From Bacteroidales bacterium (GTDB taxonomy: Bacteria > Bacteroidota > Bacteroidia > Bacteroidales > VadinHA17): a DNA stretch of 13,538 nt. The first letter of the stretch is position 1; each line of letters begins with the position of its first letter. A program made the translations under genes and the position numbers. The stretch spans positions 1 to 13,538 of the forward strand of contig DAIDJT010000035.1 of NCBI GenBank assembly GCA_027451265.1, read 5' to 3'. Under the pieces are notes generated by a model, which was not told where the DNA came from, searched no databases, and worked only from the letters and a program-made list of their open reading frames with translations. Positions 1-6,693 of the stretch are shown here, in pieces.

Positions 1-77
1 ACCATTGGTGTACCCTCATCCCGGTGCACTATCACCCTCAGCCCGTTGGCAAGCCTGTGCCTTTCAAATCTTATCAT
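1..77 (-). CDS. M16-family zinc peptidase, N-terminal fragment (runs off left edge)
   Basis: On the minus strand an ATG at 77-75 opens a frame that stays open to the window edge (25 full codons). It begins MIRFERHRLANGLRVIVHRD and continues EGTPM. The pattern of an aromatic/charged start, then L-x-NGL-R-V-I-V-H and T-P-M, is the N-terminal strand of M16 (insulinase/pitrilysin/mitochondrial processing peptidase-like) proteins, and closely resembles the usual Bacteroidetes members. The zinc motif HxxEH lies further in and is outside the window, so I cannot say whether this copy is catalytically active; such genes often occur as an active/inactive pair. The gene is divergent from the ClC gene and has a good TAnnTTTG element just upstream. 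The fragment is short, but the motif match is distinctive. Confidence 0.75.
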   Translation of the reverse strand, partial: MIRFERHRLANGLRVIVHRDEGTPM

Positions 78-92
78 AAATGCAAAATATGT

Positions 93-124
93 CAAACTTA
101 CCAAAATAAACATCTGCTCCTCAA
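93..124 (-). promoter_or_regulatory. Predicted promoter of the M16 peptidase gene
   Basis: Read on the minus strand, TAAGTTTG (100 down to 93) matches the Bacteroidetes -7 element TAnnTTTG exactly. A TTG (124 down to 122) lies 21 bases upstream, near the expected position of the -33 TTTG element. The predicted transcription start falls about 9 bases before the ATG at 77, so the leader would be very short. The match is seen in the sequence; function is inferred. Confidence 0.45.
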
Positions 125-131
125 TTTATCA

Positions 132-139
132 TATATTTG
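132..139 (+). promoter_or_regulatory. Predicted -7 promoter element for the ClC gene
   Basis: TATATTTG is an exact match to the Bacteroidetes TAnnTTTG element. It lies 28 bases before the probable GTG start at 168, giving a leader of roughly 20 bases. I see no clear -33 TTTG at normal spacing (the stretch 101-120 lacks one). The position supports translation beginning at 168 rather than at the ATG at 24, which would lie upstream of this promoter and inside the divergent M16 gene. Confidence 0.4.
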
Positions 140-167
140 TGACCTGGTATATTTTCACTTTTTTTCA

Positions 168-1946
168 GTGACCTTGAATAACCTGATAATTAGGCAAATA
201 AGGAAGCTAAAATCTTTGCTGACAGAGCAGCAGACACAGCTTTACCTGCTCAGTTTCGTGGTAGGGCTTATCTGTGCATTGGCTGCCGCTGTGATGAAGA
301 ATGCCATTCATTACACCCATGTCCTCTTTACCCAGGGTGTGATGAAGGGGGCCGGCGGGGTCCTTTCTCTTGCTTATCCTCTCTTTGGAATATTTCTTAC
401 AACACTGGCGGTGAAGTACCTTGTAAGGGATAATATCTCCCACGGAATAAGCAGGGTGCTCTATGCCATCTCAAGGCGCAAAAGCTACATAAAACCTCAC
501 AACAACTGGTCATCAATACTCACAAGCTCCCTCACGATCGGTTTTGGCGGATCCGTCGGGGCAGAGGCACCCATAGTCCTTACGGGCGCTTCCATCGGGT
601 CAAACATAGGCCGCTACTTCAAGCTCAATTACAAGTATGTAACCCTGCTACTGGGCTGCGGGGTTGCTGCAGCAATCTCAGGCATCTTTAAGGCCCCGAT
701 CGGCGGGATCCTCTTTACCCTTGAGGTGCTGATGCTTGACCTTACTATGTCATCCATAGTGCCCCTGCTGATCTCATCGGTGACTGCGGCAACCGTAGCT
801 TATTTCTTTATGGGCGACAATGTCCTGTTCTCCTTCCAGGTGAAACAGGGATTCCTGCTCAGCGAGCTGCCCTACTACCTCATCCTGGGAGTCTTCTGCG
901 GGTTGGTAGGGGTGTACTTTACGCGGGCAACCGTTGGAATTGAAAAACTGTACCAGAAGATCAGGAACAAATGGGTCAGGATGATCCTGGGGGGGCTCAT
1001 CCTCGGTGGACTGATCTACTTCTATCCGGCACTGTACGGCGAAGGTTATGAGACAGTTATGGTTCTGCTCAACGCCGGGAGCGGTGTTGCACCGGGAACA
1101 GAAATCTTTGGCCGGATGGCCAGCGGATTCTGGGCCTTTTCACTGCTGATGGCCGGGCTCCTCCTGGTCAAGGTTGTGGCAACGGCATCAACCAACGGCG
1201 CCGGCGGAGTGGGAGGCATTGTAGCACCAACACTGTTTACGGGCGGTGTCGCCGGCTACTACCTCTCCAGTCTCCTTAACCACCTGTTCGGGCTGACACT
1301 CGTTGAAAGCAGCTTCACCCTTACAGCTATGGCCGGAGTTTTTTCCTCAGTGCTTAATGCCCCCCTCACAGCCATTTTCCTCATCGCGGAGATTACTGAA
1401 GGCTACGGGCTGCTGATCCCCCTGATACTCACCTCTACCGTCGCCTTTATCACAACAAGGGCATTTCAGAAGTATTCCATCTACAATGAACAACTTGCTC
1501 TCACCGGAGAACTGATCACCCACGACAAGGACAAAGCGGTGATGACGCTGCTCGACTGGTCGAAGGAGGTCGAAAAGGACCTACAGACAGTCAGGCCTGA
1601 CGGGAACCTGGGAGACCTGGTAAAACAGATAGCGAAGTCAAACCGCAATTTATTCCCGGTTGTGGATGAATTCAACATTCTTGAAGGGGTGGTGCTGCTT
1701 GATGATGTCCGTGACAAGATGTTCAGCCCGGAGCTATATGATAAACTGACTGTCAGGGAACTGATGACAATACCTCCATCATACATTGATCTCAGTGAAA
1801 GAGGTGATGCCGTGCTTGATGCCTTTGAGCGCACAGGAGCCTGGAACCTCCCGGTACTCGACAAGGGCCGTTATGTGGGCTTCATTTCCAAGTCGAGGAT
1901 ATTCTCGGCATACCGCGAACTCCTCAGACAGTTCTCCGAGGAGTAA
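168..1946 (+). CDS. ClC-family chloride channel/transporter with C-terminal CBS domains
   Basis: This is a ClC-family inner-membrane protein of about 592 residues moving chloride or related anions. The frame is open from an ATG at 24, but that start would overlap the divergent M16 gene. I place the start at GTG 168, which gives the short N-terminal helix expected before the first membrane helix; TTG at 216 is an alternative. The filter segment GSVGAEAP (residues 128-135) carries the gating glutamate E133. FTLEV (183-187) corresponds to the E. coli segment FIIEE, so the internal proton-transfer glutamate is Val187. GGVGGIVAPTLFTGG matches the conserved helix-N segment, and Y413 in ITEGYGLLIP corresponds to the anion-coordinating tyrosine. 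Residues from about 467 to the end form a tandem CBS-type cytoplasmic domain. The family is certain; channel versus exchanger activity is not. glyA follows after a 160-base gap that contains its own promoter element. Confidence 0.9.
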   Translation: MTLNNLIIRQIRKLKSLLTEQQTQLYLLSFVVGLICALAAAVMKNAIHYTHVLFTQGVMKGAGGVLSLAYPLFGIFLTTLAVKYLVRDNISHGISRVLYAISRRKSYIKPHNNWSSILTSSLTIGFGGSVGAEAPIVLTGASIGSNIGRYFKLNYKYVTLLLGCGVAAAISGIFKAPIGGILFTLEVLMLDLTMSSIVPLLISSVTAATVAYFFMGDNVLFSFQVKQGFLLSELPYYLILGVFCGLVGVYFTRATVGIEKLYQKIRNKWVRMILGGLILGGLIYFYPALYGEGYETVMVLLNAGSGVAPGTEIFGRMASGFWAFSLLMAGLLLVKVVATASTNGAGGVGGIVAPTLFTGGVAGYYLSSLLNHLFGLTLVESSFTLTAMAGVFSSVLNAPLTAIFLIAEITEGYGLLIPLILTSTVAFITTRAFQKYSIYNEQLALTGELITHDKDKAVMTLLDWSKEVEKDLQTVRPDGNLGDLVKQIAKSNRNLFPVVDEFNILEGVVLLDDVRDKMFSPELYDKLTVRELMTIPPSYIDLSERGDAVLDAFERTGAWNLPVLDKGRYVGFISKSRIFSAYRELLRQFSEE

Positions 1947-2030
1947 CAGCTCCGTAAATTCCAATCAACCACGTTATTTTTCAAACATTCCCGGAGTGCC
2001 GTGGTCATAAGAAAAATTGATATTAAAATG

Positions 2031-2038
2031 TATATTTG
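2031..2038 (+). promoter_or_regulatory. Predicted -7 promoter element for glyA
   Basis: TATATTTG is identical to the element upstream of the ClC gene and fits TAnnTTTG exactly. It would start transcription about 60 bases before the glyA ATG at 2107. No TTTG is seen at the normal -33 distance; the TTG at 2017-2019 is too close. The surrounding gap (1947-2106) otherwise shows no recognisable feature. Confidence 0.4.
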
Positions 2039-2106
2039 TCCGCAAACATCCCGTGATCACCGGTTTCAGGAAATGGGTAAATAACAACCTAAATAAGAAT
2101 CTTATC

Positions 2107-3387
2107 ATGGAAAGAGACAGCGCTGTATTTGAACTGATCGACCGCGAACGCAAACGCCAGACTGAAGGCATTGAACTGATCGCATCAGAGAATTTTGTTA
2201 GTCCTCAGGTGCTTGAGGCAATGGGATCCGTTCTTACAAACAAGTATGCTGAAGGATACCCCGGGGCAAGATATTACGGAGGCTGCGAGGTGGTTGACGA
2301 GGTTGAACAGCTCGCCATTGACAGGCTGAAGGAGCTTTTCAGTGCCGAATATGCAAATGTGCAGCCCCACTCAGGCGCCCAGGCCAATATGGCTGTTTTC
2401 CTGACCGTTCTGAAACCGGGTGATACTTTCCTCGGTCTTAACCTCTCGCACGGAGGACACCTTTCTCACGGCTCTCCCGTGAACTCATCAGGAATCCTGT
2501 ACAGACCGGTGGCATACGGTGTAAAGGAGGAGACCGGGCGGGTTGACTATGATATGATGGAAGAGGTTGCCCTTCGCGAAAAACCCAGGCTGATTGTGGG
2601 CGGCGCTTCTGCATATTCAAGGGAATGGGATTATGAAAGGATGCGTGCTATCGCTGACAGTGTGGGAGCGATGCTGATGATTGACATGGCACACCCGGCA
2701 GGATTGATTGCTGCAGGACTGCTTGACAACCCCCTGAAATATGCGCATATTGTCACCTCAACCACGCACAAAACCCTCAGGGGACCGCGCGGAGGAATCA
2801 TCCTGCTGGGCAAGGATTTCCCCAATCCATGGGGAGTGACCACTCCAAAGGGAGAAATAAAAATGATGTCAGCAATGCTCAACTCTGCCGTATTCCCGGG
2901 AATTCAGGGCGGACCGCTGGAGCATGTCATTGCCGCCAAGGCTGTCTCATTCGGAGAGGCGTTGAAGCCGGAGTTCCGGACCTACCAGCAGCAGGTTAAA
3001 AAGAATGCTGCCGTGATGGCCGAAGCATTTATGGCACTCGGTTACAAGGTTATTTCTGACGGAACAGACAATCACTCAATGCTTATCGACCTGAGAACAC
3101 GCTTCCCGGAGATTTCGGGAAAGAAGGTTGAGAATACCCTCGTGAGAGCACATATCACCGTTAATAAGAACATGGTACCGTTTGACTCCCGCTCACCTTT
3201 CCTCACCTCAGGAATAAGGGTCGGAACCCCCGCCGTGACAACACGCGGTCTGAAAGAGGGGGATATGGGAGCAATAGTGCAGCTGATTGACGAGGTGCTG
3301 GTCAATATTGAAAATGAATCAATGATTGCTTCAACGGGAGAGAAGGTGAAAACAATGATGAAAGATCTCCCGCTGTTTGCGTTTTAG
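2107..3387 (+). CDS. glyA: Serine hydroxymethyltransferase
   Basis: This PLP-dependent cytosolic enzyme interconverts serine plus tetrahydrofolate with glycine plus 5,10-methylene-tetrahydrofolate, the main source of one-carbon units. The 426-residue length is normal. The frame extends upstream to a TTG at 2017, but the family N-terminus (MERDSAVFELIDRE) begins at ATG 2107, so the earlier 30 codons are leader. Visible signatures are IELIASENFVS near the N-terminus, NKYAEGYPGARYYGG, the substrate loop LSHGGHLSHGSPVN, and the PLP-lysine motif TTHKTLRGPRGG with K222 as the Schiff-base lysine. GIRVGTPAVTTRG near the C-terminus is also typical. No key residue is missing. The downstream receiver gene follows after 33 bases. 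Confidence 0.98.
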   Translation: MERDSAVFELIDRERKRQTEGIELIASENFVSPQVLEAMGSVLTNKYAEGYPGARYYGGCEVVDEVEQLAIDRLKELFSAEYANVQPHSGAQANMAVFLTVLKPGDTFLGLNLSHGGHLSHGSPVNSSGILYRPVAYGVKEETGRVDYDMMEEVALREKPRLIVGGASAYSREWDYERMRAIADSVGAMLMIDMAHPAGLIAAGLLDNPLKYAHIVTSTTHKTLRGPRGGIILLGKDFPNPWGVTTPKGEIKMMSAMLNSAVFPGIQGGPLEHVIAAKAVSFGEALKPEFRTYQQQVKKNAAVMAEAFMALGYKVISDGTDNHSMLIDLRTRFPEISGKKVENTLVRAHITVNKNMVPFDSRSPFLTSGIRVGTPAVTTRGLKEGDMGAIVQLIDEVLVNIENESMIASTGEKVKTMMKDLPLFAF

Positions 3388-3415
3388 GAAATTAGCAATT
3401 CCTTTACTATTTTTG
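3387..3415 (+). promoter_or_regulatory. glyA 3' region: small dyad followed by a TAnnTTTG-like box
   Basis: Right after the glyA stop, GGAA(A)TT-AGC-AATTCC (3387-3402) can form a short A/T-rich stem followed by a T-rich run, a weak candidate terminator. Within that run TATTTTTG (3408-3415) matches TAnnTTTG, but a start 7 bases later would make the receiver mRNA nearly leaderless. No good -33 element is present at normal spacing. Either reading is weak, and glyA may simply be co-transcribed with the next genes. Confidence 0.2.
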
Positions 3416-3420
3416 TTGTC

Positions 3421-3819
3421 ATGGAAAAAGTTAGCCCCCAGACTGATATCCTGATATATGTGGTTGACGATGATCCGGTTGTCACCAGCCTTGTATCATC
3501 GCGGCTGGAAGCCAACGGATACATTGTAAGGACATATGCCTATGCCGAGGAATGCATTGCGGCCCTCGGCGATATGCCTGACGTGATAATCCTCGACTAT
3601 TATTTTCTGAAGGAAGGAGAGATTCCAATGAACGGCATGGAAGCCTTTGACGAGATCACCAGGCAGTTCCCGGAAATCCCTGTCATCATGCTCTCCGCCC
3701 AGGAAAAGGGGGAGGTTGTACTTGAGTTTGCCCGCAAAGGGATCGCTGATTACGTCATAAAGGATACGGACCTGATTGACAACCTCCAGATGGCAGTAAA
3801 GGAAGTCCTGGAAAGGTAG
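3421..3819 (+). CDS. Single-domain response regulator (receiver only)
   Basis: This 132-residue CheY-like receiver domain has no output domain. The acidic pocket is D16-D17-D18 in YVVDDDPVV, the phospho-acceptor is D59 in VIILDYYF, the switch Ser is S92 in VIMLSA and the conserved Lys is K114 in DYVIKD. All residues needed for phosphorylation are therefore present. The loop after D59 (FLKEGEIPMNGMEAF) is a few residues longer than the common D-x-x-x-P-x-x-x-G form. Such proteins work by protein-protein contact or as phosphate shuttles; the partner kinase is not in the window. It lies 33 bases after glyA and 12 bases before the TauE/SafE gene, so it is probably co-transcribed with the latter. 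The target is unknown. Confidence 0.9.
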   Translation: MEKVSPQTDILIYVVDDDPVVTSLVSSRLEANGYIVRTYAYAEECIAALGDMPDVIILDYYFLKEGEIPMNGMEAFDEITRQFPEIPVIMLSAQEKGEVVLEFARKGIADYVIKDTDLIDNLQMAVKEVLER

Positions 3820-3831
3820 TCCCCTTCACAT

Positions 3832-4605
3832 ATGGAATGGTACATGTACCTGGCTGTGATAGCCGCCGGCCTGTTTGCAGGGTTTGTTAACACCCTGGCC
3901 GGCAGCGGTTCACTGATCACACTTCCGCTGCTCATGTTTCTTGGCCTTCCTGCAAATATTGCCAACGGCACAAACCGGATCGGCGTACTTGTCCAGAGCA
4001 TCGTAAGCAGCGTCAGTTTTAAAAAGCAAAAACTCTATACCGTTGGCGAAGGACTATGGCTGTCCGGTCCCGCTATCGCCGGTGCCCTGCTTGGTTCACT
4101 GATAGCCGTGAATATCAATGAACGGATAATGGAACTGCTGATTGGCGGATTACTGGTATTTATGTTCTTCGTTATTCTTTACAAACCGGAAAAGTGGGTG
4201 CATGACCATGCTCAGTCAGTTAAACTCCGCCACCGCTTCTGGGTGCCTGTGATCTTTTTCTTTATTGGTATTTACGGCGGCTTTATCCAGGCAGGTGTAG
4301 GCTTCTTTCTTCTTGCTGCACTTGTGCTTGGCGCCGGCCTGGGCCTTACCCGCGCAAATGCACACAAGGTGCTGATAGTTGCAGCTATGACTGCAATTGC
4401 CCTTGTGGTCTTTATAATCAGCAACCAGGTTTATTATCTCTACGGAATCATCCTGGCTGTTGGCCAGGGAGTGGGAGCATGGCTCGGCTCTAAGGTGGCA
4501 GTCAGCTGGGGACCCAAGGTGGTGCGTGTCATCCTGCTGGTGGCAATCATGGCTTCAGCAATAAAACTTACTGGTCTCTATGACCTTGTAATCGGGATGT
4601 TCTGA
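3832..4605 (+). CDS. TauE/SafE-family anion permease
   Basis: This 257-residue polytopic inner-membrane protein has about eight hydrophobic segments. It shows the family's internal duplication: GFVNTLAGSGSLITLP (residues 17-32) in the first half and GGFIQAGVGFFLL (149-161) in the second, followed by NAHKVLIV. Members export or import sulfite, sulfoacetate and other small organosulfur or carboxylate anions. The substrate cannot be told from sequence, and no sulfur-metabolism genes are nearby. ATG 3832 is preferred over the ATG four codons later because it retains the family's N-terminal helix. The 12-base gap to the receiver gene suggests a shared transcript. It converges on the TonB-like gene with only 11 bases between stop codons. 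Confidence 0.88.
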   Translation: MEWYMYLAVIAAGLFAGFVNTLAGSGSLITLPLLMFLGLPANIANGTNRIGVLVQSIVSSVSFKKQKLYTVGEGLWLSGPAIAGALLGSLIAVNINERIMELLIGGLLVFMFFVILYKPEKWVHDHAQSVKLRHRFWVPVIFFFIGIYGGFIQAGVGFFLLAALVLGAGLGLTRANAHKVLIVAAMTAIALVVFIISNQVYYLYGIILAVGQGVGAWLGSKVAVSWGPKVVRVILLVAIMASAIKLTGLYDLVIGMF

Positions 4606-4616
4606 AAAAATGATTT

Positions 4617-5507
4617 TTATTTAAGACGGAAGACGTAGGTGATTGTACCTTTCTGAATGAAAGGGGCATCATTACTGATCTCAAACCTGGTCTTCAGTGC
4701 AGCTTCCTTTGCAAGCCTGAGGAGATCCACCTCGAGTGTCGTCGATCCCTTAATGCCCGGAGTCGCCTCTGTTACCCTTCCTGTACGGTCAACTGAAATT
4801 GCAACAACTACAATTCCGTCTTTCTGTATATCGTACGGTGGTTTGAAGAGTGACTGGGCCTTCCTTCCGCCAAGGTCAAAAGATATGCCCTCGGTTCCCC
4901 GACCACCTCCAGGCCCGTAAGTGGGTGCATCAGGGGTACCTGACTCAACACCCTGGTTTCCCTGACCGCCTGCCACTCCCTGGTTCTGGCCTGAAGTGCC
5001 TACGTTGCCTGCGTTGCTGAAGGCGCCCTGTGCCCTGGCCCTTGCCTGATCAATGCGTCGCTGCTCCTCCTCGCGCTTAAGCCTCTCGGCATTCTCCTGC
5101 TCTATCCTCTTCCGTTCAGCTTCGGCTTCCTCGCGGCGCTTCAGTTCTGCTGCACGCGCCTCAGCCTGTCTGCGTAACTCCGCCGGATCAGGCTCCTTCT
5201 TCTCAACCTCAACTGCCTCTTCAAAATCCTGCGTCAGCAGCGCTTCATCGCCCCCCTGTTCACCGGCAGTCTCCGGCGGAGGGGGAGGAGAGACAGGCTG
5301 AGGCGCCGGTTCAAACAAACCTTCACCCGTCTCATCAAAGCCGAAATTGACCAGGAGACCCTCTTCTGCCGGTTCAGGTATCCTGACCCTGAAGGTGACG
5401 AAGATGATGATTACGGCAACAAGAATGTGAATAAGGGCACTGAAGATCAGACCCTGTTTCCTTTCCTTCGTGAAAGGCTCACCCGTGCTATTTTGGAGTA
5501 GTGGCAA
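4617..5507 (-). CDS. TonB/TolA-like energy transducer
   Basis: Third gene of the exbB-exbD operon; its protein should span the periplasm and transmit ExbB-ExbD force to an outer-membrane partner. No in-frame ATG or GTG exists near the start. TTG at 5507 (overlapping exbD by 20 bases, 296 residues) gives a normal cytoplasmic tail; a TTG at 5537 would add 10 residues. Order of parts: membrane anchor about 19-39; Pro/Glu-rich segment 43-80 with a run of prolines; strongly charged Glu/Arg/Ala coiled coil 107-160; Gly/Asn/Gln-rich flexible linker 161-202; C-terminal domain 222-296 with GIVVVAISVDRTGRV, GIKGSTT and LAKEAALKTRF, a TonB-C-like pattern common in Bacteroidetes. The long coiled coil resembles TolA more than classical TonB, so a Tol-like role is possible. 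Confidence 0.82.
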   Translation of the reverse strand: MPLLQNSTGEPFTKERKQGLIFSALIHILVAVIIIFVTFRVRIPEPAEEGLLVNFGFDETGEGLFEPAPQPVSPPPPPETAGEQGGDEALLTQDFEEAVEVEKKEPDPAELRRQAEARAAELKRREEAEAERKRIEQENAERLKREEEQRRIDQARARAQGAFSNAGNVGTSGQNQGVAGGQGNQGVESGTPDAPTYGPGGGRGTEGISFDLGGRKAQSLFKPPYDIQKDGIVVVAISVDRTGRVTEATPGIKGSTTLEVDLLRLAKEAALKTRFEISNDAPFIQKGTITYVFRLK

Positions 5508-5880
5508 GTATGAGCTTGTACTGGTTCTTGGCGGCAATATTCATTACGTTCACTACATACTCGATGGGAACACTCCTGTCGGCATGCACTGAGATATATA
5601 TTTCGGGACTGTCCTGAACCCTTGATTGCAGCGCAGCCTCGAGATATTCGAGTTCTATGGGCTGATCTTCAATATAATACTGAAGATCCTTTGTGATTGA
5701 TACCGTGGTCATCGGACGGGCCGAGGACTGGGTGGTACCCTTGGGCAACAACAGCTTCAGCGCTGTGGGTTGAACCAGGGTAGAGGTCAGCATGAAGAAC
5801 AGCAGAAGCAGGAACACAATATCAGACATGCCTGCATTGCTGAACTGAACACTGACTTTATTCTTATTGGTGATTGACAT
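5488..5880 (-). CDS. exbD: ExbD/TolR-family proton-channel subunit
   Basis: This 130-residue inner-membrane protein has one N-terminal helix and a periplasmic domain; with ExbB it forms the proton-driven motor. The segment NAGMSDIVFLLLLFFMLTST carries the single membrane aspartate, D20, equivalent to the essential Asp25 of E. coli ExbD. The periplasmic part contains the usual strand pattern ending in KLILATTP. The start ATG lies 3 bases after the exbB stop, and its end overlaps the TonB-like gene, so the three are translationally close. ExbD and TolR cannot be separated by sequence alone, but the arrangement fits the Bacteroidetes ExbB-ExbD-TonB type. Confidence 0.93.
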   Translation of the reverse strand: MSITNKNKVSVQFSNAGMSDIVFLLLLFFMLTSTLVQPTALKLLLPKGTTQSSARPMTTVSITKDLQYYIEDQPIELEYLEAALQSRVQDSPEIYISVHADRSVPIEYVVNVMNIAAKNQYKLILATTPK

Positions 5881-5883
5881 CTT

Positions 5884-6567
5884 TTACTGTTTTACAGGTT
5901 CATTGAGTATATCAAGGAACTCGGTGGAAGTTGTTTCAAGCTGGAAAACCACGTTCTCAACCTTTACAACAAGCTGGTTGTATCCGAAATAGGCGAGGAT
6001 GCCAAGTATCAGACCTCCCACTGTTGTTATGAGAGCAGTGTAGATACCACCGCTGAGGGTGCTGATGTCAAGGCTGTTTCCTGCAAGTGACATCTCATAG
6101 AATGCCTGAACCATACCTATTACAGTTCCGAAGAATCCCATCAGGGGAGCAGCCCCGGCAATTGTTGCCAGCGTCGGGAACCTCTTCTCAAGCTTATGAA
6201 CCTCAAGCCTGCCTACATTCTCAATAGCAGCCGTCACATCTGCCAGCGGCCTGCCCAGACGGGTGATCCCCTTTTCAACCATTCTGGCCTGCGGAGAGTT
6301 GGTCTTCCTGCAAAGCTGCATAGCGGCATCAACTTTCCCCTCATACATGTAGTCCTTGATCCGGTTCATGAAGTTTGCATCACTCTTTGACGCCTTCTTG
6401 ATTACCAGGTACCTTTCTATAAATATGTAAAGTGCAACAAATGAGAGCAGTGTGATGAGGTACATCACCCAGCCTCCTGCCAGGTAAAGGTCAGCCAGTG
6501 ACATTGTGGCCTCTTCTGCGGCTGCAGTGGCTGGTGTTCCCTGTAATAAAATAGCTGCTGATATCAT
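5884..6567 (-). CDS. exbB: MotA/TolQ/ExbB-family proton-channel subunit
   Basis: This 227-residue inner-membrane protein has three helices: about 33-50, 131-155 and 172-200. The cytoplasmic segment between the first two is the usual size. Helix 2 contains GFFGTVIGMVQAF with T148, and helix 3 contains ALITTVGGL with T181/T182, the polar residues lining the proton path. The position of E. coli Glu176 appears to be Thr177 here. A short Ala/Thr-rich segment precedes helix 1, as in Bacteroidetes homologues, which supports ATG 6567 over the internal ATG at residue 22. The gene heads the operon with exbD and the TonB-like gene. It sits 126 bases downstream of tamB, a gap holding a 10-base direct repeat and a one-mismatch promoter box (TATATTCG, minus strand, 6627-6620). 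Confidence 0.94.
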   Translation of the reverse strand: MISAAILLQGTPATAAAEEATMSLADLYLAGGWVMYLITLLSFVALYIFIERYLVIKKASKSDANFMNRIKDYMYEGKVDAAMQLCRKTNSPQARMVEKGITRLGRPLADVTAAIENVGRLEVHKLEKRFPTLATIAGAAPLMGFFGTVIGMVQAFYEMSLAGNSLDISTLSGGIYTALITTVGGLILGILAYFGYNQLVVKVENVVFQLETTSTEFLDILNEPVKQ

Positions 6568-6659
6568 TTTTCTTGTTTTAAGTTGTTAACGGTTTGAATT
6601 GCATTTGCCTATCATCGCGCGAATATAGTAAAAAACGTGTTTTGTCCCCTGTAAGTATC

Positions 6660-6689
6660 CCATTGTTGATAAATGGAGGCCATTGTTGA
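6660..6689. repeat. 10-base direct repeat in the tamB-exbB gap
   Basis: CCATTGTTGA occurs at 6660-6669 and again at 6680-6689, a 20-base period (about two helical turns). It sits immediately beyond the tamB stop codon and about 30 bases upstream of the weak exbB promoter box. It could be a paired binding site for a regulator or chance; no inverted repeat or T-run typical of a terminator was seen here. Confidence 0.35.
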
Positions 6690-6693
6690 AATG

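Noticed and set aside
24..167. N-terminal extension of the ClC frame from ATG 24
   Set aside because: It would overlap the divergent M16 gene, precede the predicted promoter, and adds residues with no resemblance to ClC N-termini.
1481..1864. 127-codon minus-strand open frame within the ClC CBS region
   Set aside because: It mirrors a well-supported coding region and has no recognisable motif.
2017..2106. TTG start adding 30 residues to GlyA
   Set aside because: The family N-terminus begins at ATG 2107, and the extension overlaps the predicted -7 promoter box.
4605..4620. A/T palindrome AAAAAT-G-ATTTTT between the convergent TauE and TonB-like genes, as a bidirectional terminator
   Set aside because: The stem has only A-T pairs and an impossibly small loop; real stability would be very low.
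5053..5301. Ser/Arg-rich plus-strand open frame opposite the TonB-like gene
   Set aside because: It is the antisense image of the Glu/Arg/Ala coiled-coil codons and has low-complexity composition only.
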